Source of the DNA: Paragorgia papillata
Lineage: Eukaryota > Cnidaria > Anthozoa > Scleralcyonacea > Coralliidae
Reading direction: 5' to 3'
Assembly: GCA_035771165.1 (NCBI GenBank)
Contig: JAWNZC010000322.1
Location: forward strand, 7,860,501-7,924,500
Length of the DNA stretch: 64,000 bases
In this document: positions 57,601 to 64,000 of the stretch, piece by piece
Layout: each line of letters opens with the position of its first letter
Numbering within the stretch: the stretch's first letter is position 1
Notes under the pieces: model-generated
Database searches by the model: none
Seen by the model: the letters and a program-made list of their open reading frames with translations, nothing else
Told to the model about the DNA's origin: nothing
Made by a program: the position numbers and the translations under genes

Positions 57601-60600
57601 GTTGGTGAATGCATCCTGTACTTCTCTGCGTCCTTCGTCTACTCGAAGCTCATCAGCAATCTTTCTTCGCTTTGTCTTCTTCTGTATCGGTATAAGTTTC
57701 TCTGCAGCTTCTGCATTTGATTGCACGAATTTTCCATACTGTTCAGTAATATTGTCACTGTTGTTGGAAAGTTCAGCAAATCTATTACGCACAGTGACCG
57801 TATAAAACTCCTGGAGTTCTTTACTTCGTAATGAAGACCAATCATAGCATTTCTTCTTTGCAGGTGTTTTACTCATGATCACTCCCCAAGCTACTGAAGC
57901 TGCTATATGCTTCTACGTTATGTACAGAATTCCTCCACTTCTTGTTAATCAGTATATAATCGATTTGGGACTTGCTACCGTTCATGTCCGAAATAAATGT
58001 CCATTGCTTTCCTTTCTTTTTCTCAAACAACGTGTTTGTGATGTGAAGGTCACACTCTGTTGCATGTTTCAGAAGTAGTTTACCGTTTTTGTTGGTTTGC
58101 TTATGGAATGTATGACGAACTGTATCTTCTCCAAGGTGAGCATTGAAATCTCCGCATTCGATTATTACCTGATGTTTTGGTATCTCATTCATGACATTTG
58201 TCAGCATTTCGTAATGCTCCTCAGCATCTTCACTACCTTCAGTGGGTGCGTAGTTGATATAACTATCGTAGTGCTTGGATTGCCATTGAAGATGATTGTC
58301 ATTATTCTGCCGTTTATTGGTTTTACTTCGGCCAGCGCTTTCTCTGCTTTATTGTTGACTAATATTCCTACACCTCCTGCTGCGGCTCCATTGAAATTCC
58401 TCCACGCACTTGTTGTTATTAGCGTGCAATTGTCAAGTTGTTCGATGAGAATAGGATCTTCCTTGTGCACTATCTTATGATCAACTACCCCAAGAATGTT
58501 TAACTTACATTTCTTAAAATTTTTTGCCATCTCCAGGTTAAAAAACGTCATATATAAATACTCAAAACACGTAAACGTCACATAGATACTCAAAACGCAT
58601 ACACTCAGTAGATTGAATACGCTGTTTACAGTTTATTTCCTGACATAATTCATATTGCATCAGTTTTGTAGTTACCTGTCTGTCGTTTTATATCTAAAGG
58701 GGAGGGAGCCGTGGCTCCCCCTTGGCTACGCCCCTGTGCAGTGTACACTTGGGGGAATAAGAAGCTCAGAGGTCTGGCCACCGACTAATGATGCTACCGT
58801 TCATCAAAGATGCTACCAACCGTCCAAATTTGCAATTGGGTAATAAATAAATTAGTACATGTTAAATATGCACCAATTCCTGGGTTAGGGTTGGGGTTGG
58901 AGTCAGGCCTATATAAAGTCCTGGCTTATTTTGGACATAAACTTATAAACGACAGCATTGACTTACATTGCAGAAATGATGTAACAACTTTCTTATCATC
59001 TACACCAAGTCTTGCTTTGTCATTAACAGAAAACGACAAAACAAAGCTGGCAAATAGTGGTAACAAAAGCGTGAACACAATATACATAAGCTCTATTATA
59101 CTTACCTACACTACATGGTGCTAAATTACAGGTTTCTTCTTCATAGTTGGATCCAACACATGTTGACCCATTTTTGCATGATCGATATTTGTAACGACGT
59201 CCTCCACCACAACGTGCATCACATGCTGTCCAATTAGTCCAACGTGTCCAGTTGCCACTTTCTATAAAAAAATAATTCACGCCATAGTTGAATAAATGTG
59301 AATTTTATCCATATGACCCAACATTAATTATTGTACATTCAATATATTATGTTCAAATCCTATTTCATTGGCTTGTTAAACTACTTGCTACTAGAAATAT
59401 ATAACATTTTCCAACAAAGCAATGAGAAAAAATTAAAGGGGGAAAAAGCAAAAACAAACCAATATAAAGGTAGGAGGACGTATAAACTGTGCTTCCAGTG
59501 ATTTATTAATAAGTGAAGCCATATTGGATTATAGAAAAAAATAAGTCAGTGTATTAGACTATTATAAGCTATCTAACAATTAAACAAGGAGAGAAAGTTG
59601 TCTAATGTTTTAGTATAAATCAACTGAACAAAGAAATAGACGTCGAAGTTTCCCGCCATTGTTTTGTATTTCAAAATTGACTGTTCTCGTTACCAGTCGT
59701 CTATCATCAATAGATGGTGAGTAGCTCAGTCAATCAGAATGCAGGATTTTCACTATAGTTGCATGGTCATCACAAAAGCGCATTAGTTCATATACGATCC
59801 GAATCCTTCGATGTTGACCTATAATTGCGGTAAAAGTAATTTTTGTCACCACTCAATGTTTAATACCTTTAACACACTTCCATCTCTGGCAAGTACAATT
59901 GCTGTCTAAAACAGGTTCTTGAAATTCGACTTCGATCTCTCCATGATTACAAGGTGGATAACCTATGGGTGGACATAGTGATACACAGCCTATTGCATGT
60001 GGTCCATAACATTTACAATAACCAGTACAGGTCGAATCAATGAAGCGCTCTCCAATTTTGTGCTTTTCACCATTAATAACACAAAATTCTAAATTAAATA
60101 CACAATAGAACCAATCAGTTTAGGTAATCACATGATAAAACTAAGAGTGTAATTAACAATTTGCGCGACGATTTGTTTTACCATTTTTTGACATTCAGTT
60201 AACATTTATTCATTAATCCATTTTATTATTTTATTCCACAAATAGTAATAATAGGCCATTTACAAAATCATATGATATGGTTCATACATATATTATTCTG
60301 GAAGGATAAAATTTTATAACTGATGCCATCGATATCGGGGAAAAAGTGCTTCAGGATTTGAGTAAACAACAGCTGTAATGGCAAAACATGGTAAATTGAT
60401 CCTACATAACTTTTTCACCGATATCGGTGGCATGCATTATAAAATGTTGTCCTTCCAGAATTGTATGAACCATGTCATGTGATTTCGAAAATAGCCTATA
60501 GCACATCCTCTTATATGTTTGTGATAAATTATGTGTATAAAAAGCAGTTTAAAACTGTGCTTAGCTAATTGATAATTAGTCAAAAGCCGTGTTGTAAATT

Positions 60601-61195
60601 AACTCGTTACCAAATAGATTTTATTTTGCTATATCTGGTTATATCTGGTTAGTTATAGTTATACACATATGACGTCACAACGTACCAAGAACAAATAAGT
60701 AGACCAGAAGATGCGGTCGGGTTGTCGAATGGATAACTGACGAGTAAAGTTCTTACAACATTGTAATGCCTTAGTGCATCTAAAACTAGACAGACAACAT
60801 AAACTGGAATCTAGCTAATTGTTTTATATCATAAAAATCTAAATGGTTTTTATCGAAACTCTTGCCAGATTTCAGGGAATGAAAAAGACAACGAGTTAGC
60901 TGGTCGTGATTGTACGCGATTGTACGCGTTCATGTGTCCACTGTGATCATGGGCAGCAACCAATGAAAACATGCAGAGAGATCAGAGTATTGTATAAATA
61001 CTAATAGAAAGAAACTATTAATTAGCTTAGCGTCGTCGCTTAACTGCATGTAGGAGAATTTATATTCTGATAAGACATTCTCCGTGTTTCTAACGGATTC
61101 CTGTTCCTAGCTCGTGTTCCTTGTGCTCATATAATATGTACTAATGTTGTTATCTTTTTTCAGTTTTAAATAAGTCATTATTGTAAATAGTTGGG

Positions 61196-61272
<77 letters not shown>

Positions 61273-62280
61273 TTAATTCTGGTCTGCTTCTCAATCTAAA
61301 CTACCAAAAAACATCTATAATTTTACTATGCGTTATATCAATAACTCTCTTCCTACCCGCAAAAATCTTTCCAGATGGGGTATATCATCAAGTTCTGACT
61401 GTTCCTTTTGCTTACGCCCAGAAACTCTCCTACACGTGGTTGCCGGATGTCAATCATACCTTGAACGTTTTACGTGGAGACACGACTCTATTCTCAACTT
61501 TCTTGCCAAGACCCTACAAACTGCCAATTGCTCCAACCTTTTTGTTGATCTTCCTGAATTCAAAAGCCCCTCAATAATAACTGGTGACAAATATCGTCCA
61601 GATTTACTCCTATCTACTTCAAAGGGATGTCTATATATAGTCGAACTTACCGTGGGATTTGAATCCAACCTTCAAAACAACGTAGAGCGCAAAAAAGCCA
61701 AATATGAAGAAATAGTTAGACAACAAAGTGAACACTTTAGCACTGTTAAATTTGTCAATCTCTCGATTAGTTCACTCGGTGTTTTCGCAAAAGAGTGTAC
61801 CTCCTTTATAGCAATGTTAAACGATGTAGGAGTTGATGTGAAGCATCAAAATTATTGTGTCAGAAAAATGATATCTATTGCCATCAGAACAACCTATTAT
61901 ATTTTTTGCTGCAGAAATAAGGAATGGACGAATCCTGACTTACTGAACTTTTAAGTTTTTAAGTAGCTTAGTTGTGATTCAAGTAGTCGATTGTAAATTA
62001 CCTCGATGAGTGAGATTTACAATTGTTTGTTTAGAAAAAAATCATTAATAAAGTTTCCATTAATATTATTATTATTATTAATATTATTAATATTATTAAT
62101 AATATTATTATTATTATTATTATTACCTCCACCAGGAAGTTATGTTTTCACCTCTGTTTGTCTGTCCGTCCGTCCGTCCGTCTGTCTGTCTGTCTGTTTG
62201 TTTGTTTGTTAGTTTGTTTGTGTCTGTCTGTCTATCTGTCAGCCTGCCTGCCTGTCTATCTGTCAGCCTGCCTGCCTGCC

Positions 62281-62348
<68 letters not shown>

Positions 62349-63100
62349 CTAGGATATCTCACAAAGTACTGCACAGATTTTCATGAAAGTTTGTGGAAAG
62401 ATTGATCATAGAACATGGACCAAGCCATTAAATTTAGTTTAATTTTGTTGAGAATTAGATGAGAATTTCATGAAAATCTGACCACAAAATTCTTCGTATA
62501 GAAGAAATGAATAAAGACAATTAATTGCCCGCTGGCGAAGGTATGCAGTCTCTTCAGAGTGTTGTTGTCGTCGTCGTTTGTAATTATATTTCCTAAGTCT
62601 CCTGTTAAAGTATATTTAAGGTTAATTTTGATACTAATTAAGAGTACTGTAAGTAACGTGATTGAAATGACTATTAGTAAAAAATGATTTTAAATTGTAT
62701 CCAAAACACCGCCCACGCAGCACTCTACTTTTTTACACTTTAAAGTATATTTGGATCTGAGTAACAAGCAATATGCGCTTTAATAAAGTAAATTATTTAC
62801 AACAGTTTAATTGTTACCATCAACTTCCTTCTTCACGCATTTCCATTTTGGACAGCTGCAATTGCTGTTTGGAATTTTTTCAGGTAATTGTTCCTTGACT
62901 TCACCTAGTTGACAGGTTATATCTTCTGGTGGACAAAGCGTTTTGCAGAGAACAGCCTGTCCTGGCAGACACTTACAACGGCTAAGACAATCATCAGAAA
63001 TAAAATCTTCTCCGGAATTGTAAACATGACCATCAACAAGACATTGATCTAAAGAAATTATGCAAGACAATATCATGATAACGATATTTAAACATTTCAT
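47712..63100 (-). CDS. Secreted VWC-VWC-TSP1-VWC-TSP1-thyroglobulin-1 protein (6-exon model)
   Basis: Exons 62818-63100, 59867-60088, 59106-59261, 53634-53855, 51907-52062 and 47712-47902 join with every junction in phase 1 and give 1230 nt, 409 residues plus stop. Module order: signal peptide, VWC, VWC, TSP1, VWC, TSP1, Tg1. The VWC and TSP1 modules suggest an extracellular matrix or BMP-modulating protein; the Tg1 module may be protease-inhibitory. The second VWC-TSP1 exon pair is a recent duplicate of the other. Introns hold an hAT element with an LINE inside, several MITEs and another LINE. The main doubt is exon 1: its donor is weak, and it could instead be the end of a separate gene. 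Confidence 0.65.
47915..50190 (-). mobile_element. L2/CR1-type LINE, 5'-truncated, multiple breaks
   Basis: From 5' to 3' (right to left): end of the endonuclease ([10 protein letters not shown], 50135-49902), RT start ([18 protein letters not shown]), RT core ([31 protein letters not shown]) and the C-terminal region ([16 protein letters not shown]). The frame is broken between these pieces, and the catalytic Asp-Asp motif region is damaged. The 3' end carries a TTATCTTATCGTC-type simple tail near 47925. Exact ends are not certain. Confidence 0.85.
50224..51522. mobile_element. DNA transposon with long TIRs and a transposase fragment
   Basis: About 240-bp inverted ends starting CCCAGTTGAGTTTGGAACGC and continuing through TTTTGACGTAATGCGAGGCA pair with the right end. 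An inner inverted pair (about 50715-50795 with 51210-51275) is also present. The centre holds a helix-turn-helix coding fragment (50797-51102). No clear TSD was read. Confidence 0.7.
50797..51102 (+). pseudogene. Transposase DNA-binding (paired-like HTH) fragment
   Basis: A frame after a TAG and up to TAA encodes [18 protein letters not shown] and then [20 protein letters not shown] followed by [15 protein letters not shown]. Two helix-turn-helix units like the N-terminal part of Tc1/mariner or IS630-type transposases. There is no ATG, no catalytic DDE/D domain follows, and the frame stops at 51102, so it is a remnant or one exon. Confidence 0.5.
51907..52062 (-). CDS. TSP1 exon, proximal copy
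   Basis: 156 nt, phase 1-1. It encodes [40 protein letters not shown] and [12 protein letters not shown]: a complete six-Cys TSP1 repeat. WTRWTNW is a C-mannosylation-type WxxW motif, and NWT is an N-glycosylation sequon. Acceptor TTTTTTATAG, donor GTAG/gtaagt. It differs from the distal copy (59106-59261) at four residues (H/N, I/T, T/A and none in the core cysteines). Confidence 0.9.
52160..53060. mobile_element. About 0.9-kb TIR element in the VWC-TSP1 intron, with nested MITEs
   Basis: Inverted ends ATTTGGTAAATATAATTGTT through CCGGATGTGCGACTTAC at the left pair with the right end at about 53010-53060. The duplicated intron at 59262-59866 lacks it, so it inserted after the exon-pair duplication. 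Inside are the 171-bp MITE 52231-52401 and a palindrome with AACGTTTCTGAGCGTTTTCG ends (52404-52498). Confidence 0.7.
52231..52401. mobile_element. 171-bp MITE with TAA TSD
   Basis: Arms AGCCTGGTTTCCATATAGCC plus CGGCGGCATG...GGACCAT-type sequence pair over about 65 bp. The flanks are TAA (52228-52230 and 52402-52404), as in PIF/Harbinger. It is nested in 52160-53060. Confidence 0.8.
53634..53855 (-). CDS. VWC exon, proximal copy
   Basis: 222 nt, phase 1-1. It encodes [40 protein letters not shown] and [20 protein letters not shown] ... [12 protein letters not shown]: ten cysteines in the von Willebrand factor type C order. Its protein differs from the distal copy (59867-60088) at one residue, K/E in GEIKVEF. 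VWC modules often bind BMP/TGF-beta ligands. Confidence 0.9.
54176..54304. repeat. (CACT)n microsatellite, about 32 units
   Basis: A perfect tetranucleotide array inserted in an older duplicated block: the ACTTGCACTACGAGTTTTTT motif lies on its left twice (53940 and 54112), and the GGGAATAACT block lies on both sides. Confidence 0.95.
54495..54640. repeat. Hairpin MITE
   Basis: The left arm AGTTTCGTCAACCACGGATC ... ATCACGAGGTGTAT pairs with ATACACCTCGTGATAGC ... GATCCGCGGTTAATAAAACT at the right. The stem has a few mismatches. No coding sequence. Confidence 0.6.
54970..55175 (-). mobile_element. LINE C-terminal fragment
   Basis: On the minus strand a broken frame reads [17 protein letters not shown] ... 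and ends near GDLLSP/HLT-type sequence. It resembles the conserved tail (GALGTVPK, SARILRRVLE) seen in many invertebrate LINE-type ORFs. Several stops; a short relic. Confidence 0.35.
55596..58736. mobile_element. hAT-like MITE containing an RTE LINE
   Basis: Ends CAGGGACGTAGCCAGG and, inverted, CAGGGGCGTAGCCAAGG, flanked by a perfect 8-bp duplication TGCAGTGT (55588-55595 and 58737-58744). Without the nested LINE it would be about 340 bp. It sits in the intron between the two VWC-TSP1 exon pairs. Confidence 0.85.
55748..58534 (-). mobile_element. RTE-type LINE, 5'-truncated, frame-broken
   Basis: In order on the minus strand: AP endonuclease ([12 protein letters not shown]; then [15 protein letters not shown] and [12 protein letters not shown], 58528-57869), RT ([48 protein letters not shown]; then [12 protein letters not shown] and [11 protein letters not shown] with the catalytic Asp pair, 57882-56318) and a C-terminal region ([10 protein letters not shown], 56321-55749). 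Breaks occur between the endonuclease halves, inside RT near 56800 and after it. It is flanked by a 17-bp duplication (AGGTTAAAAA then T/A-CGTCAT; 55731-55747 and 58535-58551) with one mismatch. An ATGAGATGA-type tail ends the element. Confidence 0.9.
59106..59261 (-). CDS. TSP1 exon, distal copy
   Basis: 156 nt, phase 1-1, same splice sites as 51907-52062. It encodes [20 protein letters not shown] ... [12 protein letters not shown]. The N-W-T at ESGNWT adds a second N-glycosylation sequon absent in the proximal copy, which has His. Flanking intron sequence is also conserved. Confidence 0.9.
59867..60088 (-). CDS. VWC exon, distal copy
   Basis: 222 nt, phase 1-1, nearly identical to 53634-53855, with GEIEVEF in place of GEIKVEF. 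Together with the TSP1 exon and the intron between (about 605 nt here) it forms the duplicated unit 58985-60140. Confidence 0.9.
60259..60497. mobile_element. Palindromic MITE
   Basis: The left arm GGCCATTTACAAAATCATAT through ATCGATATCGGGGAAAAAG pairs with the right arm ending GAAAATAGCC. The arms are about 100 bp. No coding capacity. Confidence 0.65.
60600..60995. mobile_element. MITE related to the copy B intron insertion
   Basis: In inverse orientation it matches 29466-29860: CATGTTTTCATTGGTTG, GAGTTTCGATAAAAACC, ATAAAACAATTAGCTAGATT, TTGTCTGTCTAGTTTTAGAT, then the GTTCTTAC hairpin. The central hairpin is less perfect here. Confidence 0.6.
61197..61273. repeat. (TTA)n microsatellite
   Basis: About 25 units directly in front of an R2-type LINE fragment. 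A second TTA array follows the element at 62066-62123. Confidence 0.95.
61274..61960 (+). mobile_element. R2-type LINE 3' fragment with restriction-like endonuclease domain
   Basis: The frame 61328-61954 encodes [20 protein letters not shown], a CCHC knuckle [17 protein letters not shown] and, further on, KYRPDLLL ... [13 protein letters not shown], the RPD...E motif of the PD-(D/E)xK nuclease that follows RT in R2/NeSL/Utopia-group elements. The frame runs intact to LLNF and TAA. RT is missing, so it is a 5' truncation. An AATAAAG signal and a TTA tail follow. Confidence 0.75.
62066..62123. repeat. (TTA)n tail of the R2-type fragment
   Basis: Imperfect TTA/TTAATA units between the LINE 3' end and the TCTG-bearing MITE. 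Confidence 0.85.
62124..62543. mobile_element. 420-bp element with TIRs carrying a (TCTG)n microsatellite
   Basis: The ends TACCTCCACCAG and, inverted, TACCTTCGCCAG are 12-bp inverted repeats. The interior starts AAGTTATGTTTTCACC, then TCTG/TCCG/TTTG/CCTG tetranucleotides (62157-62347), then GATATCTCACAAAGTACTGC ... GATTTTCATGAAA. Elements of this form, with an internal tetranucleotide repeat, are widespread in animal genomes. Frames in the TCTG array are spurious. Confidence 0.6.
62818..63100 (-). CDS. First exon (model): signal peptide and VWC domain
   Basis: From ATG at 63100 it reads [20 protein letters not shown], a good signal peptide, then a ten-Cys VWC module ([54 protein letters not shown]). 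The donor GATG/gtaaca is weak but in phase 1, matching the next exon. If it is not used, the frame reads on to GNN and TAA, giving a free single-VWC secreted protein of 98 residues. An alternative acceptor (TTTCTTTAG at about 63050, also phase 1) would make this a last exon of an upstream gene. Confidence 0.65.
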
Positions 63101-64000
63101 AGAACAGAACACTAAAAACATTGATGTGCTATTAAAGTGATCTCGCAAATGTTTGCATATTGAAAAAATATTGAAAAAAATAAAATCTTCTGATCTATTA
63201 AAATTGTCTAGATTAGCGTACAAGAGGAGAACCCGCTTATAGGTTGGTCATCGTATAAACTAGGTAGTAAACCCGGTTTCTGGTAGGGTTAGCCGACCTG
63301 GATAATCCCAGTTCACGCGGCTAAAGTCAAGAGCGGCAGAATATGGCGGAATATCACAGAATATGCCGAGTCAGAAAACTCTATGCGAGTCAGAAAAATC
63401 TAAAATAACCAAAAGTCTAGCAAACGAAAGCCTTGTATACAGTGCGGAACATTTAACGATTTCCCTTAACGCGTAAAATCATTTGGCGTTAGCCGGAGTA
63501 AAGTCAGAGTAAAATCGTCGGGTACCCGGACTACATGCAGCTGGCTAACTTCCATATAAACACACCCTAAGGCTATACTAGTCCGTCGACAGCCTTGCCA
63601 TCTTCTTTCTCTTTATAAAGATATGGTTAACAACATGAATTATAAAAAAATAATTAATTACTGGATAAAGGAACGAGTTATAGGTCTTGGGCAGGCATTT
63701 TATGTTCCCGGGCAGTCCCGGGCAGTAATTATAGTAAGACCTCTACATTTTGAATGGGGAGACTTCTTCAAACAAAAAGGTAAAACTATATCTGAAAATT
63801 TGGAACAATGTTTAATAAGACTTATTTACGTTAAAGAAAAGTTGTTTACAGTATATGGTTGATACTAAAACAATTAGACAACTCGGTCTCGTTGTCTAAT
63901 TGTTAAATATTATTATTTTTATTTAAGGAGGATAAGTTTTTCAGCAGAGCTGGTGGGGTCCTCCATTTACAACTAAGACCTATATAGGTGTTGATTTTAC
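63101..64000. other. Right edge, no gene recognised
   Basis: Upstream of the VWC gene. It holds dispersed repeats (GGCGTTAGCCGGAGTAAAGT, related to sequence near 7385) and a palindrome ACAATTAGACAACTC / GTTGTCTAATTGT at 63871-63904. A frame at 63623-63862 has no recognisable similarity and is not called. Confidence 0.4.

Noticed and set aside
61191..61327. Poly-Tyr frame
   Set aside because: Translation of the (TTA)n microsatellite preceding the R2-type fragment.
62142..62405. Cys/Leu/Ser/Val-rich and, on the other strand, Thr/Asp/Arg/Gln-rich frames
   Set aside because: Translations of the (TCTG)n array in several frames; no protein.
63623..63862. 79-residue plus-strand frame at the right edge
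   Set aside because: No recognisable domain, no upstream exon or splice support, and a weak start context.

Overview
The window is AT-rich animal DNA with introns and a heavy load of transposons. The gene content points to a cnidarian, most likely an anthozoan (coral, octocoral or sea anemone): small secreted proteins built from TSP1, VWC, EGF and collagen modules on symmetrical phase-1 exons, beside conserved metazoan genes. The species cannot be fixed from sequence alone. I see no rRNA, tRNA or CRISPR array.

Four genes or gene families can be supported. (1) At the left edge, on the minus strand, are the first two exons of a host cell factor 1 homologue (HCFC1, Kelch domain, 2443-2869); the rest lies outside the window. 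(2) A minus-strand gene at 25775-30678 has three exons and encodes a secreted protein: signal peptide, Arg7 tract, TSP1, EGF-like module, 28 collagen Gly-X-Y triplets and an eight-cysteine C-terminal domain that I do not recognise. It lies in a tandem cluster: a diverged relic (4245-8080, last exon only), a damaged copy A (8827-23459) and the intact copy B (24087-39321). (3) A complete, apparently intronless CDC123 (D123 family) gene is at 39808-40818, plus strand. (4) A minus-strand gene spread over 47712-63100 can be assembled as six exons, all joined in phase 1: signal peptide+VWC, VWC, TSP1, VWC, TSP1, thyroglobulin type-1. The model totals 409 residues. Its VWC-TSP1 exon pair has been duplicated.

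Copies A and B are about 15 kb each and match almost base for base in long stretches. They carry the same dead Ty3/gypsy element with a 108-bp 3' LTR, the same hAT-like element and the same hairpins. They differ by post-duplication events. Copy A lost about 380 bp holding the TSP1-EGF part of exon 1 and its splice donor, and has a Gly-to-Glu change in the collagen repeat. Copy B gained a gypsy RT fragment just upstream of the gene's TATA-like box and a hairpin MITE in intron 1.

The remaining DNA is largely transposons whose ends and target-site duplications can be read directly: PIF/Harbinger-like elements with 3-bp TSDs (42515-43521, with an empty paralogous site in the same window; 41110-41900; 52231-52401), hAT-like elements with 8-bp TSDs (5716-7125; 55596-58736, which contains an RTE-type LINE with its own 17-bp TSD), a Mutator-like MITE with a 9-bp TSD (45473-45832), an L2/CR1-type LINE (about 47915-50190), an R2-type endonuclease fragment (61274-61960), foldback elements, a dimeric satellite (44300-45130) and many microsatellites and poly-G/poly-C runs.
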